From Bedellia somnulentella (taxonomy: Eukaryota; Arthropoda; Insecta; Lepidoptera; Bedelliidae): 64,000 nt of DNA. The position numbers were made by a program, and so were the translations under genes. Shown piece by piece: positions 57,401 through 62,939 of the stretch; within the stretch, counting starts at the first letter, position 1, and each line of letters opens with the position of its first letter. Location: NCBI GenBank assembly GCA_963576735.1, contig OY755197.1:2182501-2246500 (forward strand), given 5' to 3'. Below the pieces are notes generated by a model, which saw only the letters and a list, made by a program, of their open reading frames with translations, was not told the origin of the DNA and did not search any database.

Positions 57401-60400
57401 GGGGAAAAGATGGTAATAATAAATGTTTTTGGTGACGGGTCTCCAACCACATCGCCCAAAAACCACTTAAAAAGCCCCTATACCCTTAGTCGTCTCTTAC
57501 GATCACCCACGGGTAGAAATGGGGTAGTGTTATTCTAAGCCGAAACTACACGGCTAAAAACATGACACTACAGCGACAAAATAAATATATGAAGTATAAT
57601 ATTAAAACAATGAAACATTACCTTCTTATTCAGCTTAACATCAGTAAATATGGAATGCACACGCCACGTCTTAGAAAACATAGCTCCGAATGCCAAACTG
57701 AATCCGGCCATTAACAGCCAAGCGCGAGCCGTGCAAATGTAGGGGAATGCCGCTGGAATTGAATTAATTTTAAATAAATATATACTAGGGCATATTAGAC
57801 AAATCAAGTTATCCCCTATTAAAATAATTACTTGTCGTAAGAGATACTAATTTACATCCAAGCTCATGAATTGATGTTGCCTACGGCGACAGCAGCACCT
57901 GCTGGCTACTAACTAGATCACGGACCAATTTTTTTAATTAACCAATTTTAAAACATAACAAGGGGAATAAAAGATGTTATTAAAGGAAATAAAAATTTTG
58001 AAAATGCGGGGTTCGAACCCGCGACCTTCGGGTATACGCCCCCCGAAGGTCGCGGGTTCGAACCCCGCCAGTGTCGAAATTTTTCTTTCCTTTAATAACA
58101 TCTTTTATTTATGAGTAATAATCCCCACATGAGGAATTCATGTCAAAAAACATTAAAATAACAAGGGGAATTTTATTTTATTCCTGTCCACGTTGAGTCT
58201 ATTAAATTGACTGCGTAATATCAATAAATTATCCATCAAATATTTTTCAGTTTAACTCCCAAATCTGAAGAGCAAGCACGAGCGTTATTTTATCGACACG
58301 ATAACGGTTAGAATGAGATAGCAGTATGCGGTACTAAGTAAGTGCGTAAGAGATGGCTGCTTTATCCCACGCTATAACTAGTTTAAACACCGCTCGTGCT
58401 TGCCCATCTGAAGACGAGCCAAGCGAAGCGCACGGGCACTACCAACCTTTTCTCAAAGCGCTTCGTCGTTTTTTTGAACCCTCATAACTTGGGTTTGGAT
58501 TATGCTAGATCAACAAATTTCGGGATATATTGTCAATAGCACACTTATTGAACATATAAAGTTTTAATTACATTAGCTTTTATACTTCAGATTTTATTTA
58601 AATCTAAAAAACGCTGATTTCGTGATTGACTCACTGATGATCATCAAAATTCTTAGGGTATTTCAAAATGTGAGATGTTATTAAAGGAAAGAAAAATTTC
58701 GACACTTTTAAATTATTTCAAAATGTCCTAGAAAGCTGGAATTTTGTATGTTAGCTAGTGTTAGCACACAAACAACAAAAAAAATATGAAACTTGTAACT
58801 TTCATCCCCCAAACCCCTTTTACTAGGGGTTGGGAGTTTGTATGAGACTTAAATATAAATGGCCAAGCCACATATTTTGGTGTAGGCCTTGTAGAGTTAG
58901 GGCGTGTAGTGTTAGAAGCTTGGCTCTACATGAGATCTAATAACTTTTTGACAGTGCGAGTCATATGAGCTTATCTTGGCAACACATGACTATGTTTTTG
59001 GTGGGATAAATTTAAAAACATCGAAATGATCCGAAGTGAGAAGAATAAAAGAGCAAGTATGAGAGGAATAACGAACGTAAGGGAAGCAAGAGATATTTTT
59101 CAAGGTCGTGCTAAGTGGCGTTCGAAAGTCTCTCCCTACCTCAATGGGAATAATAGGCGTGAGTATAAGTAAGTAAGTAACACCGAAATGATACTCGCAG
59201 AAAGAACATTATTAAATATATAAACACAACTATTAATTTTTGTCAGGAACACTCGAAAAGCCTAAAAAACCCGGCCATCAGATATACAGCAAGACGTATA
59301 AATGTTTGGAAACGCCAGTGGAATTTTGTAACACATTTTATATTCCCTGAAACAATTTAAAGGTTTTTGATAAACTTCATTGCCCTGGTTAACTATTATT
59401 GTTTTTAATAGATTTTAATACAAGGGAGTTTATAATTAGCTTGCTGGAGTTTAAGATAAGTTTAGTATATGGTTTTTGAATATATCATCGCCTTTACCAT
59501 CTTATTGAAATGGTGTTACTCGTTATGATAATAATAAGAAGAACATAAACAAAACTAAAGAGTTAAATAAACTAGAAATAATTTAATAAGATTACCAAAT
59601 AATAAGGTTATTTGATTTACAAAATTAAACGCTCAAAATCGTATAAAGCTTTTTTTTCTGAACACTACAGAACTTTAAAGTGAGGGATAAGGAACGGTGG
59701 AAATTAGACTTCCACATATCATTAGCCTTGACAGCTTTTCCTAATTTTAAGCTTTTGGAAGTAAGTCATAATCAACGCATGTCAATTTCATTAATGTTTT
59801 TAATTAAAGGAAGAATGAAGTTATTTTAATAGACATTTTCTAAATCATACTATGCCAAATGTTTGAAATAAAATATAAGATTCTTGGTTATGAGTAAATA
59901 AATATAGTTTTTTAGAAAATGTCACAAAATGTTCAGAAGTATTAATGCCTCTGCCAACCCCTTCGGGGAAATACGGCGTGAACGTTTGAGTTTGAGTAAG
60001 AGAAATAAAATAAAATGAAATAAAATAATACCAACCAAAAACAGAAACCCCACAAAATTATCCAATAAGTCATTTGTCTCTCATTTTCGTTTCCTGTCTT
60101 CATGTAGTATAGTGACTCAAAGCACATGAAGTTTCACTGAAAAGAAAAAACACTACACAACAATGAAAGCAGAGGCGGGATGGATTAAGTTTCGTTATTT
60201 AAAATGATTTGCTTTATTAATATAATGAAAAGTTAAAGTTAGTATTTCTGATTTCATATAGAAATCGATTCCAAAAATAATGTTCTCATGATAAAGGAGA
60301 GTAAATTTGTTATTTTTTATTATTAAGCATATATTAATATTTAAAGTCTTCATTAATAGTACATTTTATGACTTTGGGATCCCATTTAATATAGTAAGTC

Positions 60401-62697
60401 TAGGAAACCAAGGCCTGTACTCTGTACTATTAATCCCCTCGTGCGAAAACCAACCACGCAATGCAATGTTGGAATAATATTAGCCAATGCACAGCCTGTA
60501 AAGCAAATCATTTTAAATATCGTAAACGTGGATTTATATATTGATCGCATGCTATGGAGTTTGTAATTTAAAAACCTAAGCCTTTCTCAGACATTAAATC
60601 CAACCCTAAGATTGATAAATACATGGACTATGATATTATTTTTAGGCTTATACAATTTTGAAAAATATAAAAAATCTTGGGTATAAACTATAATTCATTT
60701 CTGCGCAACTGTTACTTCAAAAAGGGTTTTTCGTATGTCAAACCACAACAATTGCATATTAAGGCATTTTATAAACGACAAAAGTGTCGTCAGTATGGTG
60801 AATAGGAGCAAATAAAAAATAATATATCTTTTATTTGCTACAATCGGAAATTAATGCGGATTCAAGGCTTTTTATTTTTTGGTGTCATTTAAATTTCGCT
60901 GTTTCTTATTCTTTCCTCTTTAGACTCTGTTTACTATTTTTTCAATTTAAAGGCAAGGTTAGGGTACAAGCGAAGCATACAGGGTGTTTTTGATTACCTC
61001 CGTGCTCAAATTCCTGAGAAAGACCTAAGAATGTGGACACGATGAGACTATGATGAATTAAAATAAACATTTTAAAACATGCTGTATAGAAAGTGCTTTA
61101 AACTTGAGGATTTACAGATTTTTTTTATATGTTTAATTTTAAAATCATGCTCAGTGTTTTAGAAAAATGAACAGTGCTAATGACGTGTCATGATTGCCGT
61201 TATGATTTTATCTATTTATGATTAGCTTTTATGCTTGAGAAATAGCGTGACTTCTGTCAAATTCTTGTGATAAAACTCATTAAGAAAGCTTAACAAATCT
61301 GAACCTTTTAGATTCTATCATATATTTTTTTATTTACTCTCCAGTCGATATTTTAAAAACATCGAAATGACACTCTAAAGAAATATCATACATAACAACA
61401 TTGACAGACACAATTTACACAAAACAGTGTCAAACAACATCAATCGGAGGTCTGTTCCAATCATAATTATACAATAATATCTCCACTCCACACAAATTAG
61501 GTCACCGAAATGACAAATGTATATAAAGTTTAACATACCTATGCTGCTCAAACTAGAATCCAGACCCAAAAAAATGACGCTCCAGTAGGTCAGCATGCAG
61601 CCAACGATGATTAGGTTGTTGAGGTGCGGGGATGACATTTTTATGTACCTTTGGAATATAAATGAATAAAGTAAGTTCGGTTATTCTAAAATTCATAATA
61701 TTTATTTTACACCATACAATAATCCATGCGCCACACTATAAATAAATATTTGGATATAAACCGATGTAACCAATTTAAATAGAAATATAACGAAGACTAT
61801 ATTCTATCTCAAAAACAGGCAACTATTTTACTACTGGAGTTTTATTAAATATTACTAATCTTTATTATCAATATAAAAACCCAATGTTTCATAAAAAACA
61901 TATTTTAAGATGTTACAGAACTCATAAATAAAAGATGTTATTAAAGGAAAGAAAAATTTCGACACTGGCGGGGTTCGAACCCGCGACCTTCGGGTATACG
62001 CCCCCGTCGCTCTGCCAACTGAGCTACAGTGTCAGTTGGCATCCAGCGCAAAATTTCTCTATCCTTTGTTTTTTTTTTTACACGTTCAAGTAGTGTTTGC
62101 GTTTCCTACCTCCGAATTTTAACTAATTCGGACGGCTACTTGTCTACCTTTTCAGATAGAATGCAAATGTTGGAAACGCCTAACTATCTCATAATTTAAT
62201 GTTTTTTGACATGAATTCCTCATGTGGGGATTATCACTCATAAATAAAAGATGTTATTAAAGGAAAGAAAAATTTCGACAACTGCCACTGTAGCTCAGTT
62301 GGCAGAGCGACGGGGGCGTGTACCCGAAGGTCGCGGGTTCGAACCCCGCCAGTGTCGAAATTTTTCTTTCCTTTAATAACATCTTTTATTTATGAGTAAT
62401 AATCCCCACATGAGGAATTCATGTCAAAAAACATTAAATTATGTTACAGAACTGTTTTTATTTTCTTTATTACTAAATAGTTGTAAAATAAAATGCATTT
62501 GTTTTATTATGGTTATATAATCAAAATACCACAGTGCCCGCGATTCTCACCTCTGATTCCTATAATGTATGTTCATGGCCAAGAACCCGGCGGCCAACAA
62601 TATGCCGAGACACGAACAGAACACCAGCACCGCGTATATTGTCACGTTCACTTGCGCGTGCTCTATAAGACGGAGCGTTCGGTCTTTTGGAGGGTTC
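35734..62697 (-). CDS. GABA-B-R2: GABA-B receptor subunit 2, 21 exons from TM1 to the stop (5' part outside the window)
   Basis: Twenty-one exons joined at GT/AG sites give 2653 coding bases (about 883 residues) with consistent phases throughout. The seven-helix core matches subunit 2 rather than subunit 1: [50 protein letters not shown]. The receptor is an obligate class C heterodimer in the neuronal membrane: subunit 1 binds GABA and subunit 2 couples to Gi/o proteins. The extracellular Venus-flytrap domain is to the right of the window. The tail begins with a coiled coil (exon 8) of the kind that pairs with subunit 1. It continues for about 600 residues of charged, low-complexity sequence, much longer than the mammalian tail. 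Introns are packed with mobile elements. Tail exons 11, 13 and 19 have partial or complete extra copies nearby. Confidence 0.95.
36019..36142 (+). repeat. Inverted-repeat partner 1 flanking exons 19-20
   Basis: TTGGCCTAGACCTCGTTTTT and AAAGACATCAAACTAAA are the reverse complement of the stretch at about 38250-38386. About 125 bp, roughly 85% alike by eye. Confidence 0.8.
36150..36418. mobile_element. Hairpin MITE in intron 20
   Basis: Two arms of about 128 bp pair almost perfectly around the loop AACGCCCGATTTCTGAATTG. Each arm is itself internally palindromic (GAGAACGACTTAAGTATCGT with its complement). A single-arm relative is at 49805-49912. Confidence 0.85.
36473..36608 (-). CDS. GABA-B-R2: GABA-B-R2 exon 20: tail
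   Basis: 136 bp, acceptor TTTTCAG, donor GTAAGA, ends in phase 1. [20 protein letters not shown] then [20 protein letters not shown] large hairpin repeat starts 54 bases into the next intron. Confidence 0.87.
37159..37290 (-). CDS. GABA-B-R2: GABA-B-R2 exon 19: tail
   Basis: 132 bp, phase 0, acceptor TTTCCAG, donor [26 protein letters not shown] then [20 protein letters not shown]. Confidence 0.87.
37524..38099 (-). repeat. Duplicated fragment of exon 19, split by the THAP-like element
   Basis: CGATACCGAAGTTGGCAAT (37524-37542) and ATTCGGAGCCGCGAC (38084-38098) together reproduce a 31-bp stretch at the 5' end of exon 19 (37260-37290), with one mismatch (plus the AT duplicated by the insertion). 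It lacks a good acceptor and is probably not spliced. Confidence 0.7.
37543..38083 (-). mobile_element. DNA transposon fragment with THAP-like first exon, inserted at AT
   Basis: 541 bp with inverted ends GAGAGGTTTTC / GAAAACCTCTC, flanked by AT on both sides. On the minus strand it encodes 63 residues from [20 protein letters not shown] through [13 protein letters not shown] to a GTAAGT donor, resembling a THAP-type DNA-binding start. The remaining transposase is missing. An AT duplication is compatible with ISL2EU-type elements; not certain. Confidence 0.6.
38250..38386 (-). repeat. Inverted-repeat partner 2 flanking exons 19-20
   Basis: Contains TTTAGTTTGATGTCTTTTAT and AAAAACGAGGTCTAGGCC, the complement of the repeat in intron 20. 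It lies in intron 18. Confidence 0.8.
38643..38722 (-). CDS. GABA-B-R2: GABA-B-R2 exon 18: tail
   Basis: 80 bp, acceptor TTTCAG, donor GTATAC, ends in phase 0. [20 protein letters not shown] then QDKLSK. Confidence 0.85.
38723..39286 (-). other. Part of GABA-B-R2 intron 17, nothing recognised
   Basis: AT-rich intron sequence without features I can name. Confidence 0.4.
39287..39545. repeat. Fragment of a common insect RTE-like repeat
   Basis: AACTAGCTGACCCCACAGAC start, GATAAAAGTATCCTATGTTA middle and AATATTAATAGGAT end are the usual marks of this widespread repeat. Confidence 0.55.
39569..39624 (-). CDS. GABA-B-R2: GABA-B-R2 exon 17: tail
   Basis: 56 bp, acceptor TTTCAG, donor [24 protein letters not shown]. 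Confidence 0.85.
39625..40494 (-). other. Part of GABA-B-R2 intron 16, nothing recognised
   Basis: About 870 bp, very AT-rich. Confidence 0.4.
40495..40680. repeat. Family E interspersed repeat
   Basis: TTTTCTAAGACTTTCACGAT, GACTTTCGGATATTCAATCG, GTTATCTTCCCGTGACCATG and GTGTCGGGCTTTATAAACCA. Relative to the 9.4-kb copy part of it is inverted. Confidence 0.5.
40681..40933 (-). mobile_element. Family A SINE-like repeat
   Basis: Full length, ATAC tail at the left and GCAGACACTACACGG head at the right. Confidence 0.8.
40955..41079 (+). mobile_element. Family F: LINE 3' end with C-terminal codons and (AAGT)n tail
   Basis: The plus strand encodes [20 protein letters not shown] then [11 protein letters not shown] and a stop, the typical C-terminus of several insect LINEs, followed by AAGTAAGTAAGT. 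It ends next to the exon 16 donor. Confidence 0.7.
41085..41154 (-). CDS. GABA-B-R2: GABA-B-R2 exon 16: tail
   Basis: 70 bp, acceptor TTTCAG, donor [31 protein letters not shown] 3' tail begins only a few bases inside the following intron. Confidence 0.86.
41634..41741 (-). CDS. GABA-B-R2: GABA-B-R2 exon 15: tail
   Basis: 108 bp, acceptor TTTCAG, donor GTATTT, phase 1 to 1. [20 protein letters not shown] then [15 protein letters not shown]. Confidence 0.88.
41908..42147 (+). mobile_element. Family A SINE-like repeat
   Basis: GTGTAGTGTCGGCTTAGAAT head and GTGAGTATATGTATGTATG tail, in intron 14. Confidence 0.8.
42149..42455. repeat. Family D fragments
   Basis: Pieces of family D: CCCAACATGAGGTTTCATGC at the left, GTTCATGACAACCTCATG in the middle, and AATAAAGGAAAGCAAAATTT followed by CGACACC at the right. 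No tRNA-like core is left. Confidence 0.5.
42543..42626 (-). CDS. GABA-B-R2: GABA-B-R2 exon 14: tail
   Basis: 84 bp, acceptor TTCAAG, donor GTGAGA, phase 1 to 1. [20 protein letters not shown] then SEQDYSS. Confidence 0.88.
42784..43016 (+). mobile_element. Family A SINE-like repeat split by a LINE; 11-bp target duplication
   Basis: Head at 42784, body to GCCGTGAGTATAT. The rest of its tail (GTATGTATG) is at 45602-45610 after the LINE. The direct repeat ATGTCTTTTGT at 42773-42783 and 45608-45618 brackets the whole nest. Confidence 0.9.
43337..44728 (-). pseudogene. LINE-2 reverse transcriptase region (3' part of the frame-shifted ORF)
   Basis: 463 codons from [73 protein letters not shown] and catalytic LFADDLKIF, then [14 protein letters not shown] and a C-terminal region to VPEIN-stop. 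The catalytic residues are present. The upstream half is in another frame. Confidence 0.88.
44775..45584 (-). pseudogene. LINE-2 ORF2 upstream part (end of endonuclease and linker)
   Basis: About 270 codons ([20 protein letters not shown] to [13 protein letters not shown]). The frame breaks at a run of eight C (44798-44805). Reading through with one C less would join it to the reverse transcriptase frame, so a single-base gain seems to be the lesion. Confidence 0.85.
45841..45892 (-). pseudogene. Partial copy of GABA-B-R2 exon 13 with donor
   Basis: About 52 bp encoding [13 protein letters not shown], aligned to [14 protein letters not shown] of exon 13, followed by a GTAAAA donor. In that frame a TAA lies just upstream, and the only near AG would give a shifted frame with a stop. 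It looks decayed. Confidence 0.65.
46008..46248 (-). mobile_element. Family A SINE-like repeat
   Basis: ATACTCACGGCTAGAAGGGG at the left with a small internal duplication (the CCTAGAAGGGG motif twice), and GCCGGCACTACGCGG at the right. Confidence 0.75.
46255..46397. repeat. RTE-like repeat fragment
   Basis: TATATTATAAATGGTGAGTT, CTACTGAACCGATTTCC and CACGCGGGCGAAGCCGTGGG form the usual series of a common insect repeat. It ends about 20 bp from the exon 13 donor. Confidence 0.55.
46418..46586 (-). CDS. GABA-B-R2: GABA-B-R2 exon 13: tail
   Basis: 169 bp, acceptor CCCCAG, donor GTAAGC, ends in phase 1. The second half is more conserved-looking: [20 protein letters not shown] then [11 protein letters not shown] partial copy of its 3' half lies at 45841-45892. 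Confidence 0.9.
46700..46862 (+). mobile_element. SINE family B copy, 5' part missing
   Basis: GTGCTTAGTCATGTGACAGT through GTACCTCTGCCAACCC. The head is lost. Confidence 0.65.
47013..47186 (-). CDS. GABA-B-R2: GABA-B-R2 exon 12: tail
   Basis: 174 bp, phase 0, acceptor CTCCAG, donor GTATTT. Lys/Thr/Ala/Pro-rich: [20 protein letters not shown], then [19 protein letters not shown]. Confidence 0.88.
47549..47581 (-). pseudogene. Extra copy 4 of exon 11, truncated
   Basis: Only the [11 protein letters not shown] part remains. The rest of the exon and its donor are deleted and joined straight to the downstream intron motif. Confidence 0.65.
48110..48214 (-). pseudogene. Extra copy 3 of the exon 11 coding segment, with a stop
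   Basis: 105 bp with four changes from exon 11: three silent, and one turning CAG into TAG (EKD-stop). The donor GTATGT is intact. Homology continues upstream into the GAGACAAAG portion of exon 11. Inclusion would truncate the tail. Confidence 0.7.
48533..48637 (-). CDS. Extra copy 2 of the exon 11 coding segment, open frame
   Basis: 105 bp identical to the end of exon 11 except three substitutions, all synonymous (GTT to GTA, CCA to CCG, TCT to TCC). The GT donor (GTAATC) is kept. A possible acceptor is AACTAAG at its upstream border. If spliced between exons 11 and 12 it would add 35 residues in frame. Whether it is used cannot be told from the sequence. Confidence 0.55.
48952..49123 (-). 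CDS. GABA-B-R2: GABA-B-R2 exon 11: tail, parent of a tandem exon array
   Basis: 172 bp, acceptor TTTTCAG, donor GTATGT, ends in phase 0. Proline/lysine-rich start ([20 protein letters not shown]), then [20 protein letters not shown] and [15 protein letters not shown]. The last 105 bp and the following intron recur downstream in the array. Confidence 0.9.
49805..49912. mobile_element. Single-arm copy of the intron 20 hairpin MITE
   Basis: AACGCCCGATTTCTGAATTG and GAGAACGACTTAAGTATCGT as at 36.2-36.4 kb, truncated after one arm. Confidence 0.7.
50140..50400. repeat. Two diverged copies of an RTE-like motif block
   Basis: AAGATCGGTCAAGCAGTTCA with GGAGGAGTAGCG, then AAGATCTGTCAAGCGGTTCC with GGAGGAGTAGTG about 150 bp later. 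Confidence 0.45.
50602..50683 (-). CDS. GABA-B-R2: GABA-B-R2 exon 10: tail
   Basis: 82 bp, acceptor TTTCAG, donor GTGAGT. Encodes [20 protein letters not shown] and YQNIQND. Ends in phase 2. Confidence 0.88.
51149..51266 (-). CDS. GABA-B-R2: GABA-B-R2 exon 9: tail
   Basis: 118 bp, acceptor CCAACAG, donor GTACGC. Encodes [20 protein letters not shown] and [14 protein letters not shown]. Ends in phase 1. Confidence 0.88.
51738..51926 (-). CDS. GABA-B-R2: GABA-B-R2 exon 8: start of tail with coiled coil
   Basis: 189 bp, phase 0, acceptor CCAAAG, donor GTGAGG. A Gly/Arg-rich segment ([16 protein letters not shown]) is followed by a helical stretch ([27 protein letters not shown]). That stretch fits the coiled coil with which the two subunits pair. 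Confidence 0.9.
52211..52335. repeat. Short direct duplication in intron 7
   Basis: GCGAGCGAGACAAGCGCATG plus CTGCTGTCGTGCGTCTT occurs twice, 86 bp apart. Confidence 0.85.
52336..53491 (-). other. Rest of GABA-B-R2 intron 7
   Basis: AT-rich intron sequence; nothing recognised. Confidence 0.4.
53492..53587 (-). CDS. GABA-B-R2: GABA-B-R2 exon 7: TM7
   Basis: 96 bp, phase 0, acceptor TTTCAG, donor [26 protein letters not shown] then [12 protein letters not shown], the end of the helical core. A SINE tail ends about 25 bases upstream of the acceptor. Confidence 0.95.
53612..53985 (-). mobile_element. tRNA-derived SINE, family B, full length, beside exon 7
   Basis: Full copy in the same orientation as the receptor gene. 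Its (ATGTT)-type tail ends about 25 bases before the exon 7 acceptor. The head contains a box A-like TAGCCCAGTGGGT. Confidence 0.88.
54432..54468. repeat. (GA)n microsatellite
   Basis: About 17 GA units in intron 6. Confidence 0.95.
54546..54674 (-). CDS. GABA-B-R2: GABA-B-R2 exon 6: end of TM5, intracellular loop 3, TM6
   Basis: 129 bp, phase 0, acceptor TTTCAG, donor [26 protein letters not shown] is the diagnostic loop 3 region, needed for G-protein coupling in this subunit. TM6 follows ([15 protein letters not shown]). Confidence 0.95.
54733..54890 (-). mobile_element. Degenerate family A fragment
   Basis: GCCAGTGCTAAAGAATCGGA and GGTCTTCAGCCACTTCGCCC keep the family order. Confidence 0.45.
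54891..55436 (-). other. Part of GABA-B-R2 intron 5
   Basis: Short AG-rich near-repeats (GAACAATGTAGTGTGGAAGA, GAACAATTTGGTGTGAAAGA) suggest a decayed minisatellite at about 55010-55270. Otherwise nothing recognised. Confidence 0.4.
55437..55547 (-). CDS. GABA-B-R2: GABA-B-R2 exon 5: extracellular loop 2 and start of TM5
   Basis: 111 bp, acceptor TTTTTAG, donor GTAATT. Contains the partner Cys for the loop disulfide (NEYCQSGK) and [15 protein letters not shown]. Confidence 0.93.
55650..55950 (-). mobile_element. SINE family B' copy, head truncated
   Basis: B' central block (CATGGCAGCGCCATCTAGTG). It stops at GGTGTAGGCCC before the tRNA-like head. Confidence 0.8.
56213..56390 (-). mobile_element. 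Degenerate family A repeat
   Basis: CACGGCTATAAATCCGAAGA and AGAAGTTGAGTGG remain. Confidence 0.5.
56395..56645 (+). mobile_element. Family D repeat, copy D2, with tRNA-like core and inverted arm
   Basis: The left arm (TTCATGAAAATTTCATGTGG ... CGACACAGGCGGGAATCG) is the reverse complement of the end of the core and the tail. Then comes a leader with AAACACTACTTAAACGTG, the tRNA-like core at 56543-56614, and the tail AAATTTTTATTTCCTTTATT. Confidence 0.75.
56697..56819 (-). CDS. GABA-B-R2: GABA-B-R2 exon 4: TM4
   Basis: 123 bp, phase 0 at both ends, acceptor TTCCAG, donor [26 protein letters not shown], then [18 protein letters not shown]. Confidence 0.95.
56886..57050 (-). mobile_element. 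Family A repeat, truncated
   Basis: ACATACATATACTCACGGCT tail side; it ends after GACCGCATC. Lies 66 bp upstream of the exon 4 acceptor. Confidence 0.75.
57307..57553 (-). mobile_element. Family A SINE-like repeat
   Basis: Full length; the head GCCGAAACTACACGG lies about 70 bp from the exon 3 donor. Confidence 0.8.
57622..57752 (-). CDS. GABA-B-R2: GABA-B-R2 exon 3: TM3 and intracellular loop 2 start
   Basis: 131 bp, acceptor TTCCAG, donor GTAATG. Contains the conserved loop Cys (YICTARAW), TM3 ([14 protein letters not shown]) and [18 protein letters not shown]. Confidence 0.95.
57969..58157 (+). mobile_element. Family D palindromic retroposon, copy D3, 14-bp target duplication
   Basis: Flanked by ATAACAAGGGGAAT at 57955-57968 and 58158-58171. 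The inside is a hairpin: a reversed tail and half tRNA-like core face the same half core and tail in forward orientation, around TATACGCC. The right end is CATGAGGAATTCATG and CAAAAAACATTAAA. Confidence 0.85.
58268..58407. mobile_element. Family C MITE, copy 6
   Basis: 140 bp, AAGAGCAAGCACGAGC / GCTCGTGCTTGCCCAT, between CTG (58265-58267) and CTG (58408-58410). Confidence 0.88.
58674..58712. repeat. Solo family D tail
   Basis: GATGTTATTAAAGGAAAGAA then AAATTTCGACAC, the reversed tail only. Confidence 0.5.
59041..59181 (+). mobile_element. Family F: LINE 3' end with C-terminal codons and (AAGT)n tail
   Basis: [20 protein letters not shown] then [11 protein letters not shown] and a stop, followed by AAGTAAGTAAG. 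Second copy of the 41.0-kb family. Confidence 0.7.
59182..61538 (-). other. Large part of GABA-B-R2 intron 2
   Basis: Very AT-rich. A SINE family B tail fragment lies at about 59930-60000 (CCTCTGCCAACCCCTTCGGG). Nothing else recognised. Confidence 0.4.
61539..61648 (-). CDS. GABA-B-R2: GABA-B-R2 exon 2: intracellular loop 1 and TM2
   Basis: 110 bp, acceptor CAAAG, donor GTATGT. Encodes [11 protein letters not shown] and TM2 ([18 protein letters not shown]), ending in SSLSSI. Confidence 0.92.
61961..62033 (-). other. tRNA-like core of family D (73 nt), probably not a functional tRNA
   Basis: Acceptor GACACTG/CAGTGTC, D arm GCTC/GAGC and T arm GCGGG-TTCGAAC-CCCGC pair perfectly. The anticodon arm does not: only a 4-bp CGGG/CCCG stem forms, with an 8-base loop GGCGTATA, so no normal anticodon can be assigned. 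Box A and box B are intact. Confidence 0.6.
62284..62356 (+). other. tRNA-like core of family D, second copy
   Basis: Same sequence as the minus-strand core with two main changes: the acceptor starts GCCACTG, weakening the stem, and the loop reads GCGTGTA. Confidence 0.55.
62551..62697 (-). CDS. GABA-B-R2: GABA-B-R2 exon 1 in window: juxtamembrane and TM1
   Basis: 147 bp after TTTTTTTCAG, ending at a GTGAGA donor. Encodes [15 protein letters not shown] before the membrane, then TM1 ([20 protein letters not shown]) and MNIHYRNQR. It starts with the last base of a codon, so an upstream exon exists outside the window. Confidence 0.93.
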
Positions 62698-62744
62698 CTG
62701 AAAAAAATATTTTTAATCATTATGTTCTAATACATATAAAACTA

Positions 62745-62870
62745 ACGGCTATAAATACCGAAAAGGAGCAGACAAAGATTCAGAATTTTGAATTCGCAGA
62801 TAATTTTAGAAGTTTAGTAAGTTAAAGATTGGAAAAGAGAAGATGATTAGTGATGGGCGTCGACCAAGGC
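62745..62870 (-). mobile_element. Degenerate family A fragment
   Basis: ACGGCTATAAATACCGAAAA with a degraded body. Confidence 0.4.
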
Positions 62871-62939
62871 TTGAATTTCAACACACCGGTGTTTTGTATC
62901 CTATCAGTGAGGTTTTTTATTTTAAATGCTATCGATATG

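Larger units (their letters stand above)
61923..62440. mobile_element. Family D compound palindromic retroposon with two head-to-head tRNA-like cores (D4/D5), 13-bp target duplication
   Basis: 518 bp flanked by ATGTTACAGAACT at 61910-61922 and 62441-62453. It holds a tRNA-like core on the minus strand (61961-62033) and another on the plus strand (62284-62356). The second lies between inverted arms of about 90 bp (ATGAATTCCTCATGTGGGGA ... and its complement). It lies in intron 1, 110 bp past the exon 1 donor. Confidence 0.85.

Noticed and set aside
29483..62356. Family D cores as functional tRNA genes
   Set aside because: The anticodon arm cannot form a 5-bp stem with a 7-base loop, and every copy sits inside the same repeat.
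53492..62697. Receptor as GABA-B subunit 1
   Set aside because: The TM3-loop 2 and loop 3 signatures ([25 protein letters not shown]) are those of subunit 2.
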